From Croceibacterium_A sp964439725 (GTDB lineage: Bacteria; Pseudomonadota; Alphaproteobacteria; Sphingomonadales; Sphingomonadaceae): DNA of 64,000 nucleotides. The notes under the pieces were generated by a model that did no database searches, was not told where the DNA came from, and saw only the letters and a list, made by a program, of their open reading frames with translations. Shown in pieces: positions 8,482-17,448 of the stretch (positions are counted from its first letter, which is position 1; every line of letters starts with the position of its first letter). Location of the stretch: NCBI GenBank assembly GCA_964439725.1, contig CAYTPY010000001.1, positions 34,240 to 98,239 on the forward strand, in the 5' to 3' direction. The translations under genes were made by a program, and so were the position numbers.

Positions 8482-10905
8482 ATGAGTCACAGAACTCAGC
8501 GAATCAAGGCTGTCCTGTTGGCAGCCGGAGCCGGCCTGATGGCCGTGTCGGGTGTAGTCGCGACCGAGGTCGCCGCGCAGACATCGCGCGAGATGCGGGT
8601 CAACCGGCCGATGGCCGATGCGGCCTACTGGAACGCTTCGCTTCCGGTGGAGCAACGCGTCGCCGATCTGCTTGCCCGGATGACGCTCGAGGAAAAGATC
8701 GCCCAGATCATCACGGTCTGGGACAGCAAGGCCTCGATCCAGAACGACGACAACACGTTCTCGCCGGACAAGGCCGCGCAAGTCTTCCCGAACGGCATCG
8801 GCCAGATCGCCCGTCCTTCCGACACCAAGGGCCCGATCAGCCCCCGCGTCGAGCGCCGCCGCGACATCGATGCCAGCGTCGACTACGTGATCGCCGCGCA
8901 GCGCTGGGCGATGGAGAACACCCGGCTCGGCATCCCGATCCTGTTCCACGAGGAATCGCTGCACGGCTTCGCCGCCCGCGACGCCACCGCGTTCCCGCAA
9001 TCCATCGGTCTGGCTTCCACCTGGGATCCGGACCTCGTTCGCGAAGTCAACGCTCTCATCGCGAGCGAGGTCCGTGCGCGCGGCGTCCACCTGGTCCTCT
9101 CGCCAGTGGTGGACGTCGCGCGCGATCCGCGCTGGGGCCGCATCGAGGAAACCTTCGGGGAAGATCCGTTCCTCGTCGGCGAGCTTGGCGTTGCCTCCGT
9201 CGAAGGGCTCCAAGGTGTCGGCGTGGGCCGCACGCTGCCGCCGAACAAGGTCCTCGCCACGCTCAAGCACATGACCGGTCACGGCCAACCCGAAAGCGGC
9301 ACCAACGTTGGCCCGGCCCCAATCAGCGAGCGCACTCTGCGCGAGATGTTCTTCCCGCCGTTCGAGCAGGTCGTGAAGCGCACCGGCATCGACGCCGTGA
9401 TGGCCAGCTACAACGAGATCGACGGCATCCCCAGCCACTCGAACGACTGGCTGCTCAACGACGTGCTGCGCGGCGAGTGGGGTTTCCGCGGCGCCGTGGT
9501 TTCCGATTACTACGCGATCGAAGACCTCGAACGCCTCCACCACGTTGCCAAGGACTATACCGAAGCGGCGGAAATCGCGCTCGGCGCGGGCGTCGACGTC
9601 GATCTTCCGGAGGGCGCCGGCTTCAAGAACCTGACCGAAGCGGTGACCGCAGGCCGGGTGCCGATGGCCGCCATCGACCGCGCGGTCAGCCGGTTCCTGA
9701 CGATGAAGTTCAATGCCGGCCTGTTCGAGAATCCCTGGCCCGACCGCGCCCAGGCTCGCCGCTCAAACGGGGCCGAAGGCGTGGCCTTGGCGCGCAAGAC
9801 AGCGGAGAAGTCGCTCGTCCTGCTCAAGAACGATGGCGTCCTGCCGCTCGCGCTGCCCAGCGGCGGCGCGGCCAAGCCGACGATCGCGGTCATCGGACCC
9901 AACGCCGACGTCGCCCGCCTCGGCGGCTACTACGGCGAACCGCGCGCCAGCGTGACGCCGCTCCAGGGCATCCGCGCCTTGGTCGGCGACCGCGCCAACA
10001 TCGTGCATTCGCAAGGCGTCGTGATCACCGAGAACGACGACTGGTGGGCCGACGAAGTCGTGCTCGGAGATCCCGAGCAGAACCGCCAGCGCATCGCCGC
10101 GGCGGTCGAGGCGGCGCGCGGGGCCGACACGATCCTGCTGTTCATCGGCGATACCGAGCAGACCAGCCGCGAAGGCTGGGCCGAAGCGCACCTCGGTGAC
10201 CGCACCAGCCTCGACCTCGTCGCGCAACAGCTAGAGCTGTTCGAGGCGCTGAAGTCGCTCGGCAAGCCGGTGGTGGCCGTGCTCGTCAACGGCCGTCCGC
10301 CGAGCTACCCCAAGATCGCCGAAGAGGCCGACGCGATCCTCGAGACCTGGTACGCCGGCGAACAGCAGGGCCACGCCATCGCCGACGCGCTGTTCGGCCG
10401 CGTGAACCCAGGCGGCAAGCTGCCGGTCACCGTCGCTCGCGACGTCGGCCAACTGCCGCACTTCTACAACTACAAGCCCAGCGCCCGCCGCGGATATTTG
10501 TTCACCGAGGCGACGCCGCTCTACCCGTTCGGCTACGGCCTCTCCTACACGACCTTCGACATTGGTGAGCCGCAGCTTTCCGCCTCGACCATCATGCCGC
10601 ACCAGGGCGTCACCGTGCGCACCACGGTACGCAACACCGGCACCCGTGCCGGCGACGAGGTCGTCCAGGTCTATCTGCGCGACGAAATCAGCTCGGTCAC
10701 CCGGCCGATCAAGGAGCTGGTCGGCTTCCAGCGAGTGACGCTCGAACCGGGTGAGACTCGGCAGGTCGAAATCCCGATCCGATCCGATGCCTTCGCCCTG
10801 TGGAACCGCGACATGAAACGCGTGGTCGAGCCGGGCGAGTTCACGATCATGGTCGGCCCGAACTCGCAGGATCTGAAGGAAACCAAGCTCACGGTCGCGC
10901 CGTGA
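8482..10905 (+). CDS. GH3 beta-glucosidase/beta-xylosidase, exported
   Basis: An 807-residue GH3 enzyme with a Sec signal peptide (hydrophobic residues 9-31). The N-terminal barrel carries PILFHEESLHGF and KHMTGHGQPESGTN; the nucleophile is D342 in AVVSDYYAIEDL. The second alpha/beta domain (IAVIGPNADVARLGGYYGEP, TILLFIGDTEQTSREGW) and a C-terminal fibronectin-III-like domain (VRTTVRNTGTRAGDEVVQVY) follow. Known relatives release glucose or xylose from oligosaccharide ends; the context suggests beta-xylosidase activity on xylan fragments, but specificity cannot be read from sequence. It leads the rightward operon GH3-GH3-MFS-GH10-halogenase and is divergent from GH67 with an operator between. 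Confidence 0.94.
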   Translation: MSHRTQRIKAVLLAAGAGLMAVSGVVATEVAAQTSREMRVNRPMADAAYWNASLPVEQRVADLLARMTLEEKIAQIITVWDSKASIQNDDNTFSPDKAAQVFPNGIGQIARPSDTKGPISPRVERRRDIDASVDYVIAAQRWAMENTRLGIPILFHEESLHGFAARDATAFPQSIGLASTWDPDLVREVNALIASEVRARGVHLVLSPVVDVARDPRWGRIEETFGEDPFLVGELGVASVEGLQGVGVGRTLPPNKVLATLKHMTGHGQPESGTNVGPAPISERTLREMFFPPFEQVVKRTGIDAVMASYNEIDGIPSHSNDWLLNDVLRGEWGFRGAVVSDYYAIEDLERLHHVAKDYTEAAEIALGAGVDVDLPEGAGFKNLTEAVTAGRVPMAAIDRAVSRFLTMKFNAGLFENPWPDRAQARRSNGAEGVALARKTAEKSLVLLKNDGVLPLALPSGGAAKPTIAVIGPNADVARLGGYYGEPRASVTPLQGIRALVGDRANIVHSQGVVITENDDWWADEVVLGDPEQNRQRIAAAVEAARGADTILLFIGDTEQTSREGWAEAHLGDRTSLDLVAQQLELFEALKSLGKPVVAVLVNGRPPSYPKIAEEADAILETWYAGEQQGHAIADALFGRVNPGGKLPVTVARDVGQLPHFYNYKPSARRGYLFTEATPLYPFGYGLSYTTFDIGEPQLSASTIMPHQGVTVRTTVRNTGTRAGDEVVQVYLRDEISSVTRPIKELVGFQRVTLEPGETRQVEIPIRSDAFALWNRDMKRVVEPGEFTIMVGPNSQDLKETKLTVAP

Positions 10906-10933
10906 GCGGCCGCCGCGGAATTTGGCCTAAGTT

Positions 10934-11013
10934 CCCCGCCCGCTTGCGGGTGGGGCCAGGGGTGGGCACATCGGACTGGCTCCCTTGCGCCGAGCGTGCC
11001 CACCCCGACTCCG
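10934..11013. repeat. Second REPIN-like element, right half degenerate
   Basis: The left hairpin pairs 10934-10943 with 10946-10955 around TT and carries the same GGGGTGGGC tail as the copy at 1253-1350. The right half keeps only GCCCACCCCGACTCCG near 10998. It fills the gap between the two GH3 genes and overlaps the apparent start of the second. Confidence 0.6.
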
Positions 11014-13412
11014 TCCAGAAGGCTAACGCTCCGACGCGCCGCGGCGCCCTCAAGCTGTTCGGCGGCGGCAGTCTCGCCGCCCTAGCCGTGTGCCAGGCCC
11101 CGGTGGCCTTCGCTCAGGCCGGCCCGCTCTACAAGGATGCCCGCGCGCCGATCCCGGCCCGCGTCGCCGACCTGATGGCGCGGATGACTCTGCCCGAGAA
11201 GATCGCCCAGATCCGCGCCGCCTGGCAGGGCAAGGGCGACATGATCGACGACCTGGCGTTCAATCCGGCGAAGGCCAGCGCCGCGTTTCCCGATGGGATC
11301 GGCCACATCACCCGCGCATCCGACAAGCGCGGCGTTCCCGGCATCACCGGCGCCGCCGGCGGCACCGCCGCTCGCTGGCGCACGCCCAGGGAAACGGTCG
11401 ACTTCGTCAATGCGGTCCAGAAATGGGCGCTCGAGGACACACGCCTCGGCATCCCGGTGCTGTTCCACGAGGAGTCGCTGCATGGCTACATGGCGACCGA
11501 GGCGACGATGTTCCCGCAAGCCATTGCGCTGGGGGGAACGTTCGATACCGATCTGATGCGCCGCATCCAGTCGGTCATCGCCCGCGAAGTCCGCGCCCGC
11601 GGCGTGCCTTATGTGCTCTCGCCGGTGGTCGACATCGTCCGCGACCCGCGCTGGGGCCGCATCGAGGAATGCTTCGGCGAGGACCCTTACCTCGTCGCCG
11701 AAATGGGCGTCGCTGCAGTCGAGGGCCTGCAAGGCCCCGGCAAGTTCGACAAGCTGCGCCCCGGCAAAGTCTTCGCCACGCTCAAGCACATGACCGGCCA
11801 CGGCCAGCCCGAAGCCGGCAACAACGTCGCCCCGGCCCAGCTCGCCGAGCGCGAGCTGCGCCAGTTCTTCTTCCCGCCGTTCCGCGAGATCGTCCGCCGC
11901 ACCTCCATCGGCGCGGTCATGCCGAGCTATAACGAGATCGACGGCATTCCCAGCCACGCCAACACCTGGCTTTTGGGCGAAGTGCTGCGCGGTGAGTGGG
12001 GCTTCGACGGGATCATCGCCAGCGACTACGGCGGCGTCCATGAGCTCGCCACCTTGCACCATGTTGCGAGCGACGAAGCCGACGCCGCGCTCCAGGCGCT
12101 GCTCGCAGGCGTCGATAGCGAACTGCCCGAAGGTCAGGCTTTCGCCACCCTGCCCGCGCAGGTGGCGTCCGGCAGGGTTCCGATCGAGCTGGTCGACCGC
12201 GCCTGCGCCCGCATGCTCACCTTCAAGTTCCGCTGCGGCCTGTTCGAGGACCCCTATGGCGATTGGGAGCTGACTCGCCGCATCACCGGCAATGCCGAAG
12301 CCCGAGCCCTGGCGCTCGAAGCCGCGCGCAAGTCGATGTGCCTACTCACCAACGAGAACAGCGCGCTGCCGCTCGATCCGGGGCGGATGGGCCGCGTCGC
12401 GGTGATCGGCCCGAACCACGCGATCGCCCGCCTCGGCGGCTATTCCAGCGTGCCGAAGCAGACCATCAGCCTGATCGAGGGCTTGCGCCAGGTCGCGCCC
12501 CAGGCCGACTTCGTCACCGCGCAAGGCGTATTCATCACCACCAGCGAAGACCGCTCGCAAAGCGACGTCCAGCTCGCCCCGCGCGATCGCAATCTCGAGC
12601 TCATCCGTGAAGCCGTTGAAGTCGCGCGCTCTGCCGACACGATCGTCCTCGCCATCGGCGACACCGAGCAGACCAGCCGCGAAGGCTTCGCCCGCACCCA
12701 CCTCGGCGACCGCACCGACATCGACATCGTCGGCGAGCAGAACGAGCTGGTCGATGCCCTCGCCGAGCTCGGCAAGCCGCTGATCGTCTGCGCGATCAAC
12801 GGCCGCCCCCCGAGCTGGCCCAACGTGATCGAGAAGGCCGATGCCGTGCTCGAATGCTGGTATCCGGGCCAGGAAGGCGGCGTCGCCATGGCCGAAGCGC
12901 TGCTCGGCCGCATCAATCCCGGCGCCAAGCTGCCGGTCAGCGTCGTGCGCAACGCCGGTCAGGTCCCGCTCTTCCACGATCGCAAGCCGAGCTCGCGCCG
13001 CGGCTATCTGTTCGACGATGCCGCGCCGCTGTTCCCGTTCGGCCACGGGCTGTCGTACACCCGCTTCGAGATATCGGAGCCCCGTGTCTCCGCGCCCAGT
13101 GTCCGAGCCGATCAGGGCGTGGATGTCACGGTCGATGTCACCAACACCGGGCCGCGCGAAGGCGACGAGGTCGTCCAGCTCTACATCGGCCTGCCGTATC
13201 GCTCGGTGACTCAGCCGACCATCTCGCTGAAAGGCTTCGAGCGGGTCACTCTGGCCCCGGGCGAACGCCGCACCGTCACCTTCACGCTCGAGCAGCGCCA
13301 CCTCGCGATCTGGAACCGCGACATGCTCGAAGTGGTCGAGCCGGGGCCGGTGGTGGTCTCGGTCGGCAACAGCTCGGCTTCGCTCAAGCAGGCGGAATTC
13401 ACCATCGTATGA
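10962..13412 (+). CDS. GH3 beta-glucosidase/beta-xylosidase, Tat-type signal
   Basis: A paralogue of the preceding GH3 protein, with about 800 residues of enzyme. The signal region has a twin-arginine motif (TRRGALKLFGGG) followed by a hydrophobic stretch ending AFA, so Tat export is likely, unlike the Sec signal of its neighbour. Conserved blocks are VLFHEESLHGYMA, KHMTGHGQPEAGNN, the nucleophile Asp in IIASDYGGVHEL, AIGDTEQTSREGF and a C-terminal fibronectin-III-like domain. There is no ATG ahead of the Tat signal; GTG codons at 10950 and 10962 both fall in the REP-like repeat, so the start is uncertain. The stop overlaps the MFS start as ATGA. Two GH3 copies side by side suggest different linkage or chain-length preferences. 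Confidence 0.9.
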   Translation: MGTSDWLPCAERAHPDSVQKANAPTRRGALKLFGGGSLAALAVCQAPVAFAQAGPLYKDARAPIPARVADLMARMTLPEKIAQIRAAWQGKGDMIDDLAFNPAKASAAFPDGIGHITRASDKRGVPGITGAAGGTAARWRTPRETVDFVNAVQKWALEDTRLGIPVLFHEESLHGYMATEATMFPQAIALGGTFDTDLMRRIQSVIAREVRARGVPYVLSPVVDIVRDPRWGRIEECFGEDPYLVAEMGVAAVEGLQGPGKFDKLRPGKVFATLKHMTGHGQPEAGNNVAPAQLAERELRQFFFPPFREIVRRTSIGAVMPSYNEIDGIPSHANTWLLGEVLRGEWGFDGIIASDYGGVHELATLHHVASDEADAALQALLAGVDSELPEGQAFATLPAQVASGRVPIELVDRACARMLTFKFRCGLFEDPYGDWELTRRITGNAEARALALEAARKSMCLLTNENSALPLDPGRMGRVAVIGPNHAIARLGGYSSVPKQTISLIEGLRQVAPQADFVTAQGVFITTSEDRSQSDVQLAPRDRNLELIREAVEVARSADTIVLAIGDTEQTSREGFARTHLGDRTDIDIVGEQNELVDALAELGKPLIVCAINGRPPSWPNVIEKADAVLECWYPGQEGGVAMAEALLGRINPGAKLPVSVVRNAGQVPLFHDRKPSSRRGYLFDDAAPLFPFGHGLSYTRFEISEPRVSAPSVRADQGVDVTVDVTNTGPREGDEVVQLYIGLPYRSVTQPTISLKGFERVTLAPGERRTVTFTLEQRHLAIWNRDMLEVVEPGPVVVSVGNSSASLKQAEFTIV

Positions 13413-14716
13413 CCGCCGCCGCCGCGCCCGCCGCAATCCTCAAGGCCGGCGGGCGTTACCGCTGGGCGATCTGCGCGCTGCTGTTCCTGGTCATCACCAT
13501 CAACTACGTCGACCGCCAGGTTCTCGGCGTGCTCAAGCCCATCATCGAAGAGGACATGGGCTGGAGCGAGGTCGACTACGGCAACATCGTCACCGCGTTC
13601 CAGGCCAGCTACGGCATTGGGCTGCTTGTCGTAGGGCGCTGGCTCGACCGCGTCGGCACGCGCAAGGGCATGGCCATTGCGATAGCCTTGTGGAGCATCG
13701 CCGCGATGCTCCACGCCGCCGCCCGCACGGTGCTCCAGTTCATCCTCGTCCGCATCGCCTTGGGCGTCGCCGAAAGCGCTGCCTATCCAGGCGCGGTCAA
13801 ATCGGTCGCCGAGTGGTTCCCGCGCCGCGAACGCGCCCTCGGCGTCGGCATCCTCAACGCCGGAGCGAACGTCGGCGTGCTGATGACGCCGATCGTCGGG
13901 ATCATGGTCGCCGGGCTTTACGGCTGGGAAATGGCCTTCCTCGTCACCGGCGCGCTCGGCCTGGTCGTGCTGGTGCTGTGGATCTGGCTATTCCGCCGCC
14001 CCGACGACCACCAGAGCGTCACCCAGGAAGAACTCGCCTACATCCGCCAGGACGGCGACGACGGCCCGGGCGAGTGCCTCAAGTGGCGCGACGCGATCCG
14101 CCAGCGCCAGACCTGGTACTTCATCTGCGGCAAGTTCTTCACCGATCCGGTCTGGTACCTGTTCCTGTTCTGGCTGCCCGACTTCTTCGCCAAGACGCAG
14201 GGGATGGAGCTGTTCCCGACCCGCGAAAGCGGCATTCTCGCCACCATCGGCCCGGCGCTGATCGGGGTGTACTTGCTCGCCGACGTCGGCTCGATTTCCG
14301 GCGGCTGGATGTCGTCGCACCTGATTCAGCGCGGCTGGAGCGTCAACCGCGCCCGCAAGACGACGCTGTTCGCCGCTGCCGTCTGCGCCTTGCCGATGGT
14401 CGGCGTGGTCGCCGCGCCCAACGCTCTCGTCGCGGTCCTGATCATCGGCATCGGCACCGCGGCGCACCAGGCGTTCTCTTCGAACATCTTCGCGATGATA
14501 ACCGACCTTTACCCGCGCCGAGCGGTGGCGACGGTTGCCGGCATGGGCGGCGCAGCAGGCGCCATCGGCGGGATCATGATCGCCCAGGCGACCGGTTGGA
14601 CGCTCGAACTGACCGGCAGCTACTGGCCGATCGTGATCTACGCCGGTCTCGCCTACCTGCTGGCGTTCTGCGTCATCCACTTGCTCGTGCCCCGAATGGA
14701 GCCTGCACCTTTATGA
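13409..14716 (+). CDS. MFS transporter, hexuronate/anion-cation symporter type (ExuT-like)
   Basis: A 435-residue carrier with about 12 hydrophobic segments. The first segment (ICALLFLVITINYVDRQVLGVL) and the loop motif GRWLDRVGTRKGM, with ARIALGVAESAAYPGAVKSV-like helices after it, are typical of the anion:cation symporter branch that includes hexuronate carriers ExuT. Given GH67 and the uronate pathway in the same locus, glucuronate or aldobiouronate uptake is the best inference. The ATGA overlaps on both sides (with GH3 and GH10) show translational coupling in the hydrolase operon. Confidence 0.88.
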   Translation: MTAAAAPAAILKAGGRYRWAICALLFLVITINYVDRQVLGVLKPIIEEDMGWSEVDYGNIVTAFQASYGIGLLVVGRWLDRVGTRKGMAIAIALWSIAAMLHAAARTVLQFILVRIALGVAESAAYPGAVKSVAEWFPRRERALGVGILNAGANVGVLMTPIVGIMVAGLYGWEMAFLVTGALGLVVLVLWIWLFRRPDDHQSVTQEELAYIRQDGDDGPGECLKWRDAIRQRQTWYFICGKFFTDPVWYLFLFWLPDFFAKTQGMELFPTRESGILATIGPALIGVYLLADVGSISGGWMSSHLIQRGWSVNRARKTTLFAAAVCALPMVGVVAAPNALVAVLIIGIGTAAHQAFSSNIFAMITDLYPRRAVATVAGMGGAAGAIGGIMIAQATGWTLELTGSYWPIVIYAGLAYLLAFCVIHLLVPRMEPAPL

Positions 14717-15885
14717 CGGACCGTTTTTTCCCCACCACCCGCCGCCAGGCCCTGGCCGGTCTCGGCGCCCTGGCCGTCGCCGGCTGCAGCGGCATCGGCA
14801 CCGGATCCTCGTCGCAGGCACAAGGCACTTTGCCGAGCCCGAGCCTCAACGCTCTCGCCACGCGGAGCGGCCGCCGCTGGGGCAGCGCGGTCGGCTGGAG
14901 CGCGACCGCCGCCGGCGGCTCGGTCCAGAACCCCGACTACACCGCGATCCTCCGCCACGAATGCGGCGTGGTCGTGCCCGAGAACGAGATGAAGTGGCAG
15001 GCGGTGCGCCCCGGCCCCGACAGCTTCGACTTCACCCGGATGGACGCGATCGCCGCCTGGGCTCGGACGAACAACCTCGACCTGCGCGGCCACACGCTGC
15101 TGTGGCACCGCCCGCGCTGGTTCCCCGAATGGCTCAACAACTACGACTACGGCGCCAATCCGGCGAGCGAGGCCGAGCGGCTGCTGACCACCCACATCCG
15201 CGCGGTGATCGACCGCTACCGCGGCCAGATCACCAGCTACGACGTCGTCAACGAGGCGATCGATCACGACACCAACGGCCTGATGCAGACCAGCATGAGC
15301 CGCGCGATGGGCGGCGAGGAGGCAGTGCTCGACCTCGCCTTCCACACCGCGCGCGAAGCGCTCCCCGACGGGGACCTGGTCTACAACGACTACATGAGCT
15401 GGGAGCCGGCCCACGCCGAACACTGCGCCGACGTGCTGCGCCTGCTCGAAGGCTTCCGCCGTCGCAACGTGCCGGTCGATACCCTGGGCATCCAGTCGCA
15501 TATCGAGATGTTCTCGATCGATCCCGCCACCGGCGTCGGCCCTTACCGCGAGCGCGAGTGGCGGGCGTTCCTCGATGAAGCGGTGGCGATGGGCTACAAG
15601 CTGCTGATCAGCGAGTTCGACGTGAAGGACAAGGCGCTGCCCACCGACGTCGCCGCCCGCGACGCCAAGATCGCCGATTACACCCGCCGCTACTTCGACG
15701 TCATGCTCGAGTACGACGCGCTCGGCGACATCCTCGCCTGGGGCATGGTCGACCGCTTCAACTGGCTGCAAGGCTTCGCCCCGCGCGACGACGGCCTCGA
15801 AGTCCGCGGCACGCCTTACGATTCCGACTACCGACCCAAGCCGATGCGCGACGCCATCGCTGCCAGCCTCGCCGCCGCGGCCTGA
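14713..15885 (+). CDS. Endo-1,4-beta-xylanase, GH10, probable lipoprotein
   Basis: A 390-residue GH10 xylanase that cuts the xylan backbone. The leader combines a twin-arginine pair (TTRRQALAGLGALA) with a lipobox (AVAGC, Cys25), so it is probably Tat-exported and lipid-anchored. The acid/base is E181 in SYDVVNEAID and the nucleophile E301 in LLISEFDVKD. Other GH10 blocks are ENEMKWQAVRP, RGHTLLWHRPRWFP and GIQSHIEMF. It ends with the standard aromatic strand (LAWGMVDRFNWLQGF). The start overlaps the MFS stop as ATGA. Its products are substrates for the GH67 and GH3 enzymes encoded upstream. Confidence 0.96.
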   Translation: MTDRFFPTTRRQALAGLGALAVAGCSGIGTGSSSQAQGTLPSPSLNALATRSGRRWGSAVGWSATAAGGSVQNPDYTAILRHECGVVVPENEMKWQAVRPGPDSFDFTRMDAIAAWARTNNLDLRGHTLLWHRPRWFPEWLNNYDYGANPASEAERLLTTHIRAVIDRYRGQITSYDVVNEAIDHDTNGLMQTSMSRAMGGEEAVLDLAFHTAREALPDGDLVYNDYMSWEPAHAEHCADVLRLLEGFRRRNVPVDTLGIQSHIEMFSIDPATGVGPYREREWRAFLDEAVAMGYKLLISEFDVKDKALPTDVAARDAKIADYTRRYFDVMLEYDALGDILAWGMVDRFNWLQGFAPRDDGLEVRGTPYDSDYRPKPMRDAIAASLAAAA

Positions 15886-15926
15886 CCGGCTTGCCGGCGG
15901 GCGGTCTCGGCGGGTAGCGTCTTCCG

Positions 15927-17438
15927 GTGCCCCGCGCCCCGATCCAGAACATCGTCATCGTCGGCGGCGGCACCGCCGGCTGGATGGCGGCCGCCGCCTT
16001 CTCGCGCTTCCTCGATGACGGCCGGCGCACGATCACCCTGATCGAGTCCGAAGAGATCGGCACGATCGGCGTCGGCGAGGCGACGATCCCGCCGATCCGC
16101 GATTTCAACCAGCGCATCGGCCTGGACGAGCGCGAGTTCCTCGCCGCCACCGGCGGCACGATCAAGCTCGGCATCGAATTCCGCAACTGGAGCAAGGCAG
16201 GCGAGCGCTATCTCCATCCGTTCGGCGATCTCGGCTTCGATTTCGAAGGCGTCGGCTTCCACCAGTTCTGGCTCAAGCACCGCCTCGGCGCGCTCGAGGA
16301 CTATTTCCTCACCGCGCCGATGGCCCGGCGCAGCCGCTTCGCCCATCCTTCCACCGATCCGCGCTCGCCGCTCGGGCAACTGACTTACGCCTATCACTTC
16401 GACGCCGGCCTCTATGCGGCCTTGCTCCGCCGCTTGGCCGAAGCGCGCGGCGTGCGGCGGATCGAAGGCAAGATCGTCCACGTCGACCAGGACCCGGGCA
16501 GCGGCCACGTCCGTTCGGTTCGGCTCGAGGACGGCCGCGAACTCGCGGGCGACCTGTTCATCGACTGCTCGGGATTTCGCAGCCTGCTCCTCGGGCAAAC
16601 CCTGGGCGTTCCGTTTCACGACTGGACCCATTGGCTGCCCTGCGACCGGGCGATGGCCGTGCCGACCGAGCGCACCGATCCGATCGTCCCGCTGACCCGC
16701 GCCACCGCGCACGCCGCCGGCTGGCAATGGCGAATCCCGCTCCACCACCGCACCGGCAACGGCATCGTCTACCCGAGCGCCTGGCTGTCCGACGACGACG
16801 CGCGCCAGGTGCTCCTGTCCAATCTGGAGAGCCGCCCGCTGGCCGAGCCGCGCGTGCTGCGCATCGCCACCGGCGTGCGGCACGTCCTGTGGGAAGGCAA
16901 CGTGATCGCCCTCGGCCTCGCCGGCGGCTTCATCGAGCCTCTGGAATCGACCGCGATCCATCTGGTCCAAACCGCGATCACCAAGCTGTTCTGGCTGTTC
17001 CCGGACAGCGGCTTCGACCCGGTCCTGCGCGCCGAGTTCAACAAGCTGATGATCGAGCAGTACGAATATATCCGCGATTTCGTGATGCTCCACTACTACG
17101 CCAACCAGCGTGACGATCCGTTCTGGCGCGAGATGGCATCCATGCCGATCCCGGACTCGCTGGCCCACAAGCTGGAGCTGTTCCGCGGCGGCGGCCGTAT
17201 CCGCCGCTACGATCACGACTTGTTCGGCGTGCAGAGCTGGGCGGCCGTCATGCTCGGGCAGAACGTGCAGCCGAGCGGCTACGATCCGCTGGTCGATTCG
17301 ATGGATCAAGCCAAAGTCACCGCGGCCATGCAGCAGATCGCCGATACTTATCGCGGCATCGGCGAACGCGCCCCGGACCATGCCCAGGCGCTCGATAACT
17401 TCTGTAAAGGCTTGCCGCGCCCCGCCGTTCAAGGCTGA
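15927..17438 (+). CDS. Tryptophan-halogenase family flavoprotein (1)
   Basis: A 503-residue protein of the flavin-dependent tryptophan halogenase family. The FAD-binding motif is VGGGTAGWMAAAA at residues 12-24, the conserved Lys is K80 (GGTIKLGIEF), the WxWxIP signature is GWQWRIPLHH, and the EPLEST motif near the flavin is intact. These residues define halogenases such as PrnA, but members encoded beside TonB receptors and hydrolases in Caulobacter and sphingomonads have no established substrate. It starts with GTG 42 bp after the xylanase, as the last gene of the rightward hydrolase operon, and ends 11 bp from the oppositely oriented degenerate homologue. Halogenation of a sugar or aromatic side group would be speculation. 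Confidence 0.9.
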   Translation: MPRAPIQNIVIVGGGTAGWMAAAAFSRFLDDGRRTITLIESEEIGTIGVGEATIPPIRDFNQRIGLDEREFLAATGGTIKLGIEFRNWSKAGERYLHPFGDLGFDFEGVGFHQFWLKHRLGALEDYFLTAPMARRSRFAHPSTDPRSPLGQLTYAYHFDAGLYAALLRRLAEARGVRRIEGKIVHVDQDPGSGHVRSVRLEDGRELAGDLFIDCSGFRSLLLGQTLGVPFHDWTHWLPCDRAMAVPTERTDPIVPLTRATAHAAGWQWRIPLHHRTGNGIVYPSAWLSDDDARQVLLSNLESRPLAEPRVLRIATGVRHVLWEGNVIALGLAGGFIEPLESTAIHLVQTAITKLFWLFPDSGFDPVLRAEFNKLMIEQYEYIRDFVMLHYYANQRDDPFWREMASMPIPDSLAHKLELFRGGGRIRRYDHDLFGVQSWAAVMLGQNVQPSGYDPLVDSMDQAKVTAAMQQIADTYRGIGERAPDHAQALDNFCKGLPRPAVQG

Positions 17439-17448
17439 GGCCGCTCGC

